DNA of 64,000 nucleotides from Azospirillum brasilense (lineage in GTDB: Bacteria; Pseudomonadota; Alphaproteobacteria; Azospirillales; Azospirillaceae): positions 274,001-338,000 of the forward strand of contig NZ_CP012916.1 in NCBI RefSeq assembly GCF_001315015.1. Reading direction: 5' to 3'. The position numbers were made by a program, and so were the translations under genes. Of this stretch, positions 27,063 to 35,048 are shown one piece after another (within the stretch, counting starts at the first letter, position 1; every line of letters begins with the position of its first letter). Below the pieces are notes generated by a model. The model had not been told where the DNA came from, ran no database searches, and worked only from the letters and a program-made list of their open reading frames with translations.

Positions 27063-27083
27063 TGCGATTCATTCGCATTTGCA
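27063..27083 (-). promoter_or_regulatory. Fur-box-like operator before the DUF2325 gene
   Basis: The 21-bp element starts TGCGATTCAT and ends TCGCATTTGCA (plus strand, overlapping by one base). It contains the perfect inverted repeat ATGCGA-TTCAT-TCGCAT (27062-27078) and overlaps the palindrome CATTTGCAAATG (27076-27087). It matches the element before exbB (33771-33791) at 16 of 21 positions. It lies upstream of the minus-strand DUF2325 gene and downstream of rnk. Confidence 0.6.
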
Positions 27084-27121
27084 AATGAAGAGCGACGCGG
27101 GTTCGCTCCTGGGGAGGCGGC

Positions 27122-27514
27122 TCAGGCCGGGAGAATGCGCTCGATCATCAGCCGGCGTGTGATTCCGTCCGCGTCGCTGTACGGCATGTGGGCCCCCTCC
27201 CGGAGACCGAGCAAGGCCACCCCCAGCGGCGAGGCGACGGTGATCTGGTCGTCCTTGGGCGATTGGTCCGGGTAGACCAGTTCACCCCATTCGGGCGGCA
27301 TGCCGTCGTCGCGGCGGAACAGCACCCGGCTGCCCATGCGCACGATCGTCCGCGGGAGGTCGCCTTCCGGACGGACGATCGCCCGCTCCAACTCCCGCGA
27401 CAGGAACGCCGAGACCTCCGGGGCCTGCACGGCCAGCCGGTCCATGGCCCGCAGCAGGCGGCCGTACTCCATGCGTCCGATCCAGATCAGCGGCCGGTCG
27501 GTTCCCTCGGTCAT
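27122..27514 (-). CDS. rnk: Regulator of nucleoside diphosphate kinase, GreA/Rnk family
   Basis: A 130-residue protein with the Rnk layout: a short N-terminal helical part (LLRAMDRLAVQAPEVSAFLSREL) in place of the long GreA coiled coil, then a C-terminal GreA/GreB-like beta domain with VRMGSRVLFRRDD, the LVYPDQSPKDDQITVASPLG stretch and an ending ALLGLREG. Rnk-type proteins bind RNA polymerase and modulate transcription. GAGGACGC lies upstream of the ATG at 27514. One of the two TCCGTA operators (27591-27606) lies 77 bp upstream and could control it along with gdhA. Confidence 0.88.
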   Translation of the reverse strand: MTEGTDRPLIWIGRMEYGRLLRAMDRLAVQAPEVSAFLSRELERAIVRPEGDLPRTIVRMGSRVLFRRDDGMPPEWGELVYPDQSPKDDQITVASPLGVALLGLREGAHMPYSDADGITRRLMIERILPA

Positions 27515-27590
27515 CGATGCGTCCTCGACTGCGCGGCGGCGTGATTCAAATCCCGGATGAACTCTCGCCCACGGGCATTGTCCGCGGCCA

Positions 27591-27606
27591 TCCGTATGAT
27601 TACGGA
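27591..27606. promoter_or_regulatory. Operator-like inverted repeat, site 1
   Basis: TCCGTATGATTACGGA: arms TCCGTA and TACGGA with a 4-bp centre. It shares both arms exactly with site 2 at 27668. It lies in the divergent gap between rnk and the dehydrogenase gene. Confidence 0.6.
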
Positions 27607-27667
27607 GCGCAAGGCGCAGATCGGCCTGTAAAAAATTTATCGTTGTTTTGCAGCGTGTTACGGGATT

Positions 27668-27683
27668 TCCGTAGTAATACGGA
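27668..27683. promoter_or_regulatory. Operator-like inverted repeat, site 2
   Basis: TCCGTAGTAATACGGA: identical 6-bp arms to site 1 with a different 4-bp centre, starting 77 bp further right. It ends 127 bp before the dehydrogenase ATG, in an AT-rich stretch where the promoter must lie. The 27515-27810 gap holds no other feature I can support. Confidence 0.6.
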
Positions 27684-27810
27684 TATTTTGATCCGGGTTA
27701 TTCCCCAGTAGAAAAGGCCGTCATATGCCTAAGGGGAAGTGAGCAGAACCTTCCGGGAAGGAGATGCGGCCAACCTTCGGTGCTCCTGACCGAAACCATG
27801 GGGAAAAGGA

Positions 27811-29070
27811 ATGGACGATCTGCTTTCGGGGGCGCTGAGCCGCCTGGATGAAGCCGCCAAGCACGTCGAGGTGGATTCCGAGGTTCTCGAGAAACTGAAA
27901 TATGCCAAGGAGACGCTGAGCGTCCGCCTGTCCGTGCGCATGGACGACGGTTCGCGGCGCTCCTTCCCGGCGTGGCGGTGCCGCTACGACGACACGCGCG
28001 GCCCGACCAAGGGCGGCATCCGCTTCCACCCGAGTTCCAACGTGGAGGAAGTGACCACGCTGGCCTTCTGGATGACCTTCAAGTGCGCGGTGATGAACCT
28101 GCCCTATGGCGGGGGCAAGGGCGCAGTGAAGGTCGATCCGCACAGCCTGTCCAAGTCGGAGCTGGAGCGTCTGTCGCGGGCCTATGTCCAGGCCTTCGCC
28201 GGCATGATCGGACCCGACCGCGACATCCCGGCGCCGGACGTCTACACCAACTCCATGATCATGGGGTGGATGGCCGACGAGTACAGCTCCATCGTCCGCC
28301 AGCCGAGCCCGGCGGTCATCACCGGCAAGCCGCTGCCGCTCGGCGGTTCGCTCGGGCGCGACGACGCGACCGCGCGCGGCGGCTACTACCTCATCAAGCA
28401 TCTGGAAGAGGATCTGCGCCTGTCCGGATCGGCCCGCCGGGTGGTGATCCAGGGTTACGGCAACGCCGGCTTCCACATCGCCCGCCTGCTGCACGCGGAC
28501 GGCTACCGCATCGTCGGCCTGTCCGATTCCCGCGGCGCCATCGTCTGCGAGGACGGGCTGGACCCGCAGGCCGTGCAGACGGCCAAGGAGCGCGGCGGCT
28601 CGGTGACCGCCTACACCGCAAACGGCGCCCGTGCGGTGACCAGCGACGAGCTGCTGGGCACCGATTGCGAGATCCTTGTCCCCGCGGCGCTGGAGGATCA
28701 GATCCACAAGGGCAACGCCGGACTCATCAAGGCCCGCGTCGTCCTGGAACTCGCCAACGGCCCGATCACGCCGGACGCCGACCGCATCCTGAACGAGTCC
28801 GGCGTCATCGTCCTGCCCGACATCCTGGCGAACGCCGGCGGCGTGACGGTGTCCTACTTCGAGTGGGTGCAGAACCGCCAGGGCTACTATTGGGGCCTCG
28901 ACGAGATTCACGAGCGCCTTCGCGTGATCATGGAGACCGAGGGCCGCCGGGTCTGGGACATGGGCACGGCCAGACGCATCCCGATGCGCACGGCGGCCTA
29001 CGCCCACGCGCTGGAGCGGCTGTCGAACGCCATCGCCGCGCACGGAACGCAGCCGTTCTTCGTCGGCTGA
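27811..29070 (+). CDS. Glu/Leu/Phe/Val dehydrogenase family protein, probable glutamate dehydrogenase
   Basis: A 419-residue NAD(P)-dependent amino-acid dehydrogenase that interconverts 2-oxoglutarate plus ammonia with glutamate. The substrate domain shows RGPTKGGIRFHP and NLPYGGGKGAVKVDP with the active-site lysines, and GPDRDIPAPDVYT with the catalytic aspartate. The cofactor domain has VVIQGYGNAGFHIARLL and GLSDSRGAI; the C-terminal part shows LVPAALEDQI and DILANAGGVTVSYFEW. Length and motifs fit hexameric Gdh of about 420 residues. GAAAAGGA precedes the ATG. Two identical-arm operators lie upstream, so control by a specific regulator is likely. Confidence 0.92.
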   Translation: MDDLLSGALSRLDEAAKHVEVDSEVLEKLKYAKETLSVRLSVRMDDGSRRSFPAWRCRYDDTRGPTKGGIRFHPSSNVEEVTTLAFWMTFKCAVMNLPYGGGKGAVKVDPHSLSKSELERLSRAYVQAFAGMIGPDRDIPAPDVYTNSMIMGWMADEYSSIVRQPSPAVITGKPLPLGGSLGRDDATARGGYYLIKHLEEDLRLSGSARRVVIQGYGNAGFHIARLLHADGYRIVGLSDSRGAIVCEDGLDPQAVQTAKERGGSVTAYTANGARAVTSDELLGTDCEILVPAALEDQIHKGNAGLIKARVVLELANGPITPDADRILNESGVIVLPDILANAGGVTVSYFEWVQNRQGYYWGLDEIHERLRVIMETEGRRVWDMGTARRIPMRTAAYAHALERLSNAIAAHGTQPFFVG

Positions 29071-29220
29071 TCCGTGCGTCGCGGGGACGGGGGCCCGCCG
29101 GGCTCCCCGTCCACCGCATGGGCGTCCATGCGATGGGCGAACGGGCCGGGGGGACGTGTATAGTCCGTGCCTCGTCCACCCGCGCCGTTCCGCCCTTGCA
29201 GCCCGAAAGACTGTTTTGAG

Positions 29221-30879
29221 ATGCCTTTTCCATCCGCCAGCCGTGCATCGGGAGCGCCGGCCATCCTGACCGGCCGGGACATGGTCCTGCTGTCCCTTGC
29301 CTTCCTGGCGGCCTATCTGCCCATCGACTGGCTGACCTTCATCCACCCGCGCCCGAGCCTCAACATCACGCCGTGGAACCCGCCGGCCGGGCTCTACATG
29401 GCGCTTCTGCTGTGGACCGGCGCGCGCGGCTTGCCGATGGTCTACGCCACGCTGATCCTCGCCGATCTGGTGGTTCGGGGGCATCCCGCCTCGATCGCCT
29501 CGCTGCTGCTCTCGAATCTCGCCATCGTCGCCGGCTACGGGGCCGCAGCCCATGTGTTGCGCCACCGGGTGGGGATCGGTCTGGCGTTGAACCGGGTGCG
29601 CGATGTCGGCTGGCTGGTCGGCGTCACCTTCCTCAGCGCCGCCGTCGTGGCGCCCGTCTTCGTCGGCGTGTTCGTCCTGGACGGCGCCTTGCCCGCCGCC
29701 GACCTGCCGACGCTGGCCTTCCAATACTGGTTGGGCGACGCCATCGGCATCGCCGTGGTCACGCCCTTCGTCCTCCTCCTGCACCGGCCGGACCAGACGC
29801 CCGCCTGGAGCATGCCGAACACGCCCACCGCCGCCCAGACGGCCGCCATCGCCGCGGCCCTGCTGCTGGTCTTCCTGCCCATCGGCGACGGTCAGTTCAA
29901 TCTGTTCTACGTCCTGTTCCTGCCCCTCGTCTGGGTGGCGGTGTCGCACGGCCTGCCGGGCGCAGTCCTGGCGGCCCTGGCCATCCAGAGCGGCTTGATC
30001 GCCGGGCTGCAGGCGATCGGCCTTCCCCTGGGCGCGGTGGTCTATCACCAGACGCTGATGCTGGCCCTGGCCATCACCGCCCTGTTCCTCGGCGCTCTCG
30101 TCAGCGAGCGGCGCGAGGTCGAGGCCCGGCTGCGCGAACACCAGGCCGAGTTGGCCCATCTCTCCCGCCTCACGGTGACTGGAGAGATGGCGTCCGCCCT
30201 GGCCCACGAGCTGAACCAGCCGCTGCTGGCCGCCATCAGCTACGCGCGGGCCGCCCAGCGCCTGCTGGAGGGCGACGACACGCCGCCGCGCGCCCACGAC
30301 CTCATCGACAAGGCGGTGATCCAGGCGGAACGCGCAGGCGAGGTCATCCGCGGGCTGCGCACCTTCCTCAGCAAAGGGTCGCTTCAACTGGCGCCGGAAC
30401 CGGCCAGCGAGATCCTGCGCGAGACGCTGACCCTGGTGCGCGGGGACGCGGCCTACAACCGGGTCCAGCTTCGGGTGGACATGGCCGAGCCGCTTCCCCT
30501 CGTGCTGTGCGACCGCATCCAGATCGAGCAGGTTCTCCTCAACCTCGTGCACAACAGCATCGAGGCCATCGCCGCGGCCGACAGCCCGCTGCGCGAGGTC
30601 GTCCTGCGTGTCCAAGCCACGCCGCCGGACGGCCTGACCTTCGAGGTCGAGGACAGCGGTCCCGGCGTGTCAGCGGGCATGATTGAGCATCTCTACTCGC
30701 CGTTCGCCACCACGAAGCCGGCGGGCATGGGGCTCGGCCTGCCCATCTGCCGCTCGATCGTCGAAAGCCACGGCGGCAGGCTGTGGCTCGGCCGCACCGG
30801 TCCGACCGGTTCCGTTTTCCAGGTCTTTCTGCCCGCAGCCCGTTCAGACACCCGGCCGTCCCATGACCCAGACCGATAA
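29221..30879 (+). CDS. MASE1-domain sensor histidine kinase
   Basis: A 552-residue membrane kinase. The N-terminal 300 residues have about eight hydrophobic helices of the MASE1 type (for example LSLAFLAAYLPIDWLTF, WNPPAGLYMALLLWTGARGL, YWLGDAIGIAVVTPFVLLL). A short coiled coil leads to HisKA with LAHELNQPLLAAISYAR, the NQP variant seen in FixL/TodS-type kinases, then HATPase with LLNLVHNSIEA, VEDSGPGV and GMGLGLPICRSIVE. No PAS or receiver domain is present. Start at the ATG at 29221; the ribosome site is weak. It overlaps the FixJ-type regulator by 17 bp, so they form a pair. Confidence 0.9.
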   Translation: MPFPSASRASGAPAILTGRDMVLLSLAFLAAYLPIDWLTFIHPRPSLNITPWNPPAGLYMALLLWTGARGLPMVYATLILADLVVRGHPASIASLLLSNLAIVAGYGAAAHVLRHRVGIGLALNRVRDVGWLVGVTFLSAAVVAPVFVGVFVLDGALPAADLPTLAFQYWLGDAIGIAVVTPFVLLLHRPDQTPAWSMPNTPTAAQTAAIAAALLLVFLPIGDGQFNLFYVLFLPLVWVAVSHGLPGAVLAALAIQSGLIAGLQAIGLPLGAVVYHQTLMLALAITALFLGALVSERREVEARLREHQAELAHLSRLTVTGEMASALAHELNQPLLAAISYARAAQRLLEGDDTPPRAHDLIDKAVIQAERAGEVIRGLRTFLSKGSLQLAPEPASEILRETLTLVRGDAAYNRVQLRVDMAEPLPLVLCDRIQIEQVLLNLVHNSIEAIAAADSPLREVVLRVQATPPDGLTFEVEDSGPGVSAGMIEHLYSPFATTKPAGMGLGLPICRSIVESHGGRLWLGRTGPTGSVFQVFLPAARSDTRPSHDPDR

Positions 30880-31489
30880 AACCTCCACCGGCGAACCGAC
30901 CGTCTTCATCATCGACGACGACGAGGCGGTCCGCGACGCGCTCTCCGTTCTGGTCGAGGTGGCCGGCCTGTCCGTGCGCACCTTCGTCAACGCGTTGGAG
31001 TTCCTGCACCGCTACAGCCCGGAGCAGCCGGGTTGCGTGGTGGCCGACCTCCGTATGCCCTTCATGGATGGGCTGGAGCTTCAGGAGGAGCTGTCCCGGC
31101 GCGGCTGCGGCCTGCCGGTCATCATCATCACCGCCCATGGCGAGGTGAGTTCCGCCGTCACCGCCTTCCGGTCCGGAGCGGTCGATTTCCTGGAGAAGCC
31201 GTTCGACGACGGCGTCTTCCTGCGCCGCGTCCACGAGGCCTTGCAGCGCGACGCCCACCAGCGCCGGGACCGTTCCGCCGCGGAGTCCGCCCTGGCGAAG
31301 CTGGCCCTGCTCAGCCCCCGCGAACGGGATGTCGCGGCGCTGATGGTGGAGGGTTGCGCCAACAAAGCCATCGCGATCCGCCTCGGGATCGGCGTTCGCA
31401 CGGTGGAGACCCACCGGGCGAACATTCTCAGCAAACTCGACATCCGCACGGTTCCGGAACTCATGCGCCTGTGGATGCACATACCGTGA
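30863..31489 (+). CDS. FixJ/NarL-type response regulator
   Basis: A 208-residue regulator. The receiver (about 14-130) has FIIDDDEAVRDAL, phosphoacceptor in VVADLRMPFMDG, the ITAHGE switch region and FLEKPF. The LuxR-type DNA-binding domain follows (about 150-205) with LSPRERDVAALMVEG and GVRTVETHRANILSKL. It overlaps the MASE1 kinase gene, its obvious partner. FixJ-like regulators of this type activate promoters for respiration or carbon and nitrogen use; the nearby dehydrogenase is a possible target but no site was proven. Confidence 0.92.
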   Translation: MTQTDKTSTGEPTVFIIDDDEAVRDALSVLVEVAGLSVRTFVNALEFLHRYSPEQPGCVVADLRMPFMDGLELQEELSRRGCGLPVIIITAHGEVSSAVTAFRSGAVDFLEKPFDDGVFLRRVHEALQRDAHQRRDRSAAESALAKLALLSPRERDVAALMVEGCANKAIAIRLGIGVRTVETHRANILSKLDIRTVPELMRLWMHIP

Positions 31490-31525
31490 TGCGCATCCAG
31501 GTGACCGATGCGTGAGCGGTCAAAT

Positions 31526-32371
31526 TCAGCGCAGGAAGTACTGCACCGGCACCACCAGCTCCATGCGGTCCTGCGCCACATCTGGCGGCGGGGCCGGGAG
31601 CGGGGAGGCGCGCTCGACCAGGGCGATCGTCTCCTCGTCCAGCGCCTCGAAGCCAGAGCCCTTGTGCAGCCGTACTGCCAGCACGCGGCCTTGCCGGTCG
31701 AGCGTGATGTGGACCTGCGGAACGCCCTGCTGGCGCCGCATCTGGGCGATGCGGGGGTAGCGCTTGTAACGTTCCAGATGGCCGAGCACGGCGCCGTGCC
31801 ATGTGGGCAATGCGTTGCTGTTGCGCACCACCGGCGCGGCCTGGGCCGGAGCGCCCGAGGGCGGGGCGGCGGCGGGGGCGGCGTTGGCCGGGGCCTCGGT
31901 CACCGGCTTGGGCTGGGCCTGCGGCTGCGGACGCGGCTTCGGCGGTTCGGCCTTGGGCTTCGGCTTGGGCTCTTCCTTGGGCTTGGGCTTCGGCTTGGGC
32001 GGCGGTTCCGGCAGGGCGACCTCCGCCGGCACGGGCGGGGGCGGCTCCGGGGCGATCTCGGGAATGGGCTCGGGTTCCGGTTCGGGCTCGATCACGGGCT
32101 CGGGCGGCAGCTCCGGTTCGGGAAGCATCGATTCCAGCGTCGGCGGCGGCTCGGCGGCCGGCGTTTCCGGTATCGGCGGTAGGTCGAGCATCACCGCAGG
32201 CGGCGCGGCCGGAGCTTCCTCCATCGCGACATGCCAGGACAGCGCGGCGAGCGCGATGAGCGCATGGGCGCCCAGCACGACCACCAGACTGCCGCCCCAG
32301 CGCGCCAGGGCAGGTGCCGTGCGCTCCTCGCCGTCCGGAAGGTCGTTGGGATCGAAGGTCGCCACGCTCAT
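31526..32371 (-). CDS. tonB: Energy transducer TonB
   Basis: A 281-residue inner-membrane-anchored protein. An N-terminal membrane helix (SLVVVLGAHALIALAALSW) is followed by a long Pro/Glu then Pro/Lys-rich spacer that crosses the periplasm (about 55-185), and a C-terminal TonB domain with YKRYPRIAQMRRQQGVPQV and an ALDEETIALVERASPLP end. It passes proton-motive energy to outer-membrane receptors for iron-siderophores and similar ligands. Its ATG overlaps the exbD stop by ATGA. It is the last gene of the exbB-exbD-tonB operon, which is preceded by a Fur-box-like site. Confidence 0.93.
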   Translation of the reverse strand: MSVATFDPNDLPDGEERTAPALARWGGSLVVVLGAHALIALAALSWHVAMEEAPAAPPAVMLDLPPIPETPAAEPPPTLESMLPEPELPPEPVIEPEPEPEPIPEIAPEPPPPVPAEVALPEPPPKPKPKPKEEPKPKPKAEPPKPRPQPQAQPKPVTEAPANAAPAAAPPSGAPAQAAPVVRNSNALPTWHGAVLGHLERYKRYPRIAQMRRQQGVPQVHITLDRQGRVLAVRLHKGSGFEALDEETIALVERASPLPAPPPDVAQDRMELVVPVQYFLR

Positions 32372-32790
32372 TTCGCGGACGCGCCTTCCAGCCCGACCAG
32401 AGCGATCTTCAGATAGCCGGCGGCGCGCAACGCGTTCATCACCTCGGTCAGCGCGCCGTAATCCACGCTGCGGTCGGCACGCAAGAAGACGCGCGCGCCC
32501 TTGTCGCCGTTCGTCACCCCGTCCAGCGCCGCCGCCAGGGCTTCCCGCGCCACCGGCGTGTCGCCCACCGACAGGCTGTTGTCCGCCTGGATGGTCAGGA
32601 ACAGCGGCTTGTCGGGCCGCGGCTGCGGCTGGGCGGTCGAGGCCGGCAGGTCCACCGGCACGTCCACCGTCGCCAGCGGGGCCGCCACCATGAAGATGAT
32701 GAGCAGCACGAGCATCACGTCGATGAAGGGCGTGACGTTGATGTCGTGCGACTCGGTGAGATCGTCGCCGTCGTCCAGACGCGCCGCCAT
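32368..32790 (-). CDS. exbD: Biopolymer transporter ExbD
   Basis: A 140-residue protein with one N-terminal membrane helix after the family motif HDINVTPFIDVMLVLLIIFM, which carries the proton-path aspartate, and a periplasmic domain with LFLTIQADNSLSVGDTPV and ADRSVDYGALTEVMNALRAAG. It forms the TonB-energising complex with ExbB. It starts 4 bp after exbB ends and overlaps tonB. Confidence 0.94.
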   Translation of the reverse strand: MAARLDDGDDLTESHDINVTPFIDVMLVLLIIFMVAAPLATVDVPVDLPASTAQPQPRPDKPLFLTIQADNSLSVGDTPVAREALAAALDGVTNGDKGARVFLRADRSVDYGALTEVMNALRAAGYLKIALVGLEGASAK

Positions 32791-32794
32791 GGCC

Positions 32795-33727
32795 TTACTC
32801 CGCCGCCTTGGACACGGCGCGCGGCAGGGCGCGGCGGTCCATGTCGCGGCTCAGCAGCCGCAGCACCGCCGCCGACGAGTCGCCGAGCTGGGCGCGGTAA
32901 CCGCCGATGGAGCGGGCGAAGCCGTTGTAGATCACCACCGCCGGGATGGCCGCGACGAGGCCGATGGCCGTCGCCAGCAGCGCTTCGGCGATGCCCGGCG
33001 CCACCACGGCGAGGTTGGTCGTCTGCGACTTGGCGATGCCGATGAAGCTGACCATGATGCCCCACACCGTGCCGAACAGCCCGACGAAGGGAGCCGTGGA
33101 GCCGATGCTGGCGAGGATGCCGGTGCCGCGCATCATACGCCGCCCCTCCGCCGCCTCGATCCGCTCCAGGCGGGAGGCTGCGCGCTCCTTCAGACCCTCT
33201 TGCGAGGGGGCGTCGGCGGACTGGTGCGCCTCGGCGATCACGGCGCGCAGGAAGGCGGTGGCCGGGGTCTTTTCGAAGCCGATGCTCTCGGCCGCCTGGG
33301 TCAGCGAGCGCGCCTGCTCCAGCGCCGCCAGGGAGGCCCGCGCCTTGCGCTTGGCCTTCGACAGCTCCACCGACTTGGCGAGGAAGATGGTCCAGGTCGC
33401 CACCGAGGCCAGCGCCAACCCGATCATCACCGCCTGCACCACCGGGCTCGCCGCCATGAACATGCCCCAGGGGGACAGGTCGTGCGGCAGCGTCGCCGTC
33501 GCGGCGGTCAGATGCTCGACCGCTCCCGCCGCAGCGTCCGGGGCGGCCAGAGCGTCGGCGGCGGGCGCCGTCACAGGCGCCGTCATGGGCGCTGCCGTGG
33601 AGGCCGGTGCCGCGGGAGCGCCGCCGTTGGTTGCGGGGGTGCCCTGCGCCCAGCCAACTCCGCTCGACAGGAAGGTGCCGGCGGCGGCCATCGCGGCGAT
33701 GGAACGGGTGTGAAGCGCTGTGAACAT
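32795..33727 (-). CDS. exbB: MotA/TolQ/ExbB proton channel family protein, ExbB
   Basis: A 310-residue protein. The ATG at 33727 is chosen because a signal-like N-terminus (TRSIAAMAAAGTFLSSGVGWAQG) follows and the Fur-box-like site and -10 lie just upstream; longer in-frame starts would cover that site. An Ala/Pro/Thr-rich periplasmic stretch (about 30-80) precedes helix 1 (VVQAVMIGLALASVATWTIFL). The ExbB domain has GSTAPFVGLFGTVWGIMVSF and EALLATAIGLVAAIPAVVIYN. The extended N-terminus matches the long ExbB type found in Pseudomonas and alphaproteobacteria. Confidence 0.93.
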   Translation of the reverse strand: MFTALHTRSIAAMAAAGTFLSSGVGWAQGTPATNGGAPAAPASTAAPMTAPVTAPAADALAAPDAAAGAVEHLTAATATLPHDLSPWGMFMAASPVVQAVMIGLALASVATWTIFLAKSVELSKAKRKARASLAALEQARSLTQAAESIGFEKTPATAFLRAVIAEAHQSADAPSQEGLKERAASRLERIEAAEGRRMMRGTGILASIGSTAPFVGLFGTVWGIMVSFIGIAKSQTTNLAVVAPGIAEALLATAIGLVAAIPAVVIYNGFARSIGGYRAQLGDSSAAVLRLLSRDMDRRALPRAVSKAAE

Positions 33728-33770
33728 TGGCGGTTCGAACTTCTTTGCGGCTGACTTCCTTCCTGTATAG

Positions 33771-33791
33771 TGCGAACGACTCTCATTTGCA
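33771..33791 (-). promoter_or_regulatory. Fur-box-like operator of exbB-exbD-tonB
   Basis: The 21-bp element starts TGCGAACGAC and ends CTCATTTGCA (plus strand). The half TGCAAATGAGA on the minus strand is the classic high-GC Fur half-site. A -10 TATACA (minus strand, 33764-33769) lies 17 bp from TGCAAA, so bound Fur would cover the promoter. A divergent TATATT at 33804-33809 suggests it may also affect the small gene at 33882. Confidence 0.7.
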
Positions 33792-33881
33792 CCCATAAAG
33801 TGCTATATTGCTGCCATGCGACAAATGGGCGGCACGCCGGTTGTTCACGGCGTGACATGTGAACCGCAAGGGAAGATTGCG

Positions 33882-34142
33882 ATGCCCAAGGTCCGTACCG
33901 TATCGGAACATGGCAGTTTCCGGCTCGTCGAGCGGGGCGGCTGCTACGCCGTGATCGAGGCGCGTGACGGCCAAATCTACGGTCTCCACGGGGAGGCGGG
34001 CGACCGTCCCAGCGCGCCGGACCGTCCGGACGCCGCCGAAGCCGTCGTCGCTCCCGGCGACTGGAACGTCGAGGATGTGGCCCGCCGCCGCTTCGAGGAA
34101 CTCACCGCCCGCGGCGAGGAGCTGGCCCGCAAAATCTGGTGA
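33882..34142 (+). CDS. Uncharacterised 86-residue protein divergent from exbB
   Basis: I do not recognise a family. The protein begins MPKVRTVSEHGSFRLVERG, followed by CYAVIEARDGQIYGLHG, an Asp/Pro-rich linker and a C-terminal helix VEDVARRRFEELTARGEELA. AAGGGA lies upstream of the ATG at 33882. It is short, soluble and charged. It is divergent from exbB and shares the Fur-box-like region, so iron control is possible. Confidence 0.6.
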   Translation: MPKVRTVSEHGSFRLVERGGCYAVIEARDGQIYGLHGEAGDRPSAPDRPDAAEAVVAPGDWNVEDVARRRFEELTARGEELARKIW

Positions 34143-34166
34143 TCCGCATCGGGTGACCCGCTCGGT

Positions 34167-34988
34167 TCAGAAGGCCTGGATCGCCTTTAAGGAGACCGTC
34201 CGCCACCGGGCGTCGGCATCCTTCAGCATGGTCTGGATATGCCCGATGTGCACCTGCCCGTAGAGGATCAGGATGTTGCGGTCCGGTTCGGCCTTGATGG
34301 CCGCCACCACCTTATCCTCGCGCAGGGTGGTCAGCGCGGGCGGCAGGGCGTCGCGCACCATGGAGCCCGACGCGGTGGTCGCCAGCATGATGCGGATGGC
34401 GGCCTGGACGCGCCGCTGCACCCAGCCCGGCAGCGTGTCGTACTCGTTCCGGAGCTGCGCCAGATCGATGGTTTCCGGATCGGCCTCGTCCGGATCGCCG
34501 GGGGGCAGGGCGGCCAGCAGTTGCGACAGGGTGACGTCGACGTTGCGGGCGTCCGGTCCCGGCGGGCCGATCAGGGCGCGGTTGTCCTGAAGCACCAGCC
34601 CGTCGCCGAGCAGGCTCGCCATCATCTCGTAGGGATGCTGCTTGCTGTCCGGGTTCCAGTCCGCCCCCAGCCGGCGCAGCACGTCGGCCACCCCGGCGGG
34701 GTTGGAGGAATCGTCGGGACGGACCTCCTCGTAGAAGACCAGCCAACCTTCTTGCCGCCGCTGTGCGATGTGGCGGGCGATCCCGCTGTAGAAATCCGGC
34801 TTGGCGACATGGACCATGCCCTGCATCTCCACCTGCCGCCGCCCGTCGCTCATCACGACTCGGGACAGTTCCAGGGGGATGTGGTCGGCGATCACCGGCA
34901 GGGCGGCCACCACCCCCACGGTCAGGGTGACGAGGCCGCCGGCGAGGATGCCGACGGCGATCAGGGTGGTTCGAAGAGCGCGCTTCAT
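34167..34988 (-). CDS. Membrane-anchored TraB/ChaN-like protein
   Basis: A 273-residue protein with an N-terminal membrane anchor (about 6-34). The exposed part carries VEMQGMVHVAKPDFYSGIA, then WLVFYEEVRP, and near the end NILILYGQVHIGHIQTMLK. These His-containing motifs resemble the two conserved histidine loops of the TraB/GumN/ChaN/EreA-like fold (a histidine early, a glutamate after a strand, and a late histidine before a helix). A hydrolase or haem-binding role in that fold group is possible. The similarity is motif level only and the specific function is unknown. Confidence 0.5.
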   Translation of the reverse strand: MKRALRTTLIAVGILAGGLVTLTVGVVAALPVIADHIPLELSRVVMSDGRRQVEMQGMVHVAKPDFYSGIARHIAQRRQEGWLVFYEEVRPDDSSNPAGVADVLRRLGADWNPDSKQHPYEMMASLLGDGLVLQDNRALIGPPGPDARNVDVTLSQLLAALPPGDPDEADPETIDLAQLRNEYDTLPGWVQRRVQAAIRIMLATTASGSMVRDALPPALTTLREDKVVAAIKAEPDRNILILYGQVHIGHIQTMLKDADARWRTVSLKAIQAF

Positions 34989-35048
34989 GCCCCGACGCTG
35001 GCACGAAAAAGGGGCGGGGGCAACCGCATCCGGCCAAGACGCCGAACC

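Noticed and set aside
27721..30615. Minus-strand open frame opposite the dehydrogenase and MASE1 kinase
   Set aside because: Same shadow pattern; it spans a real intergenic gap and two recognisable genes.
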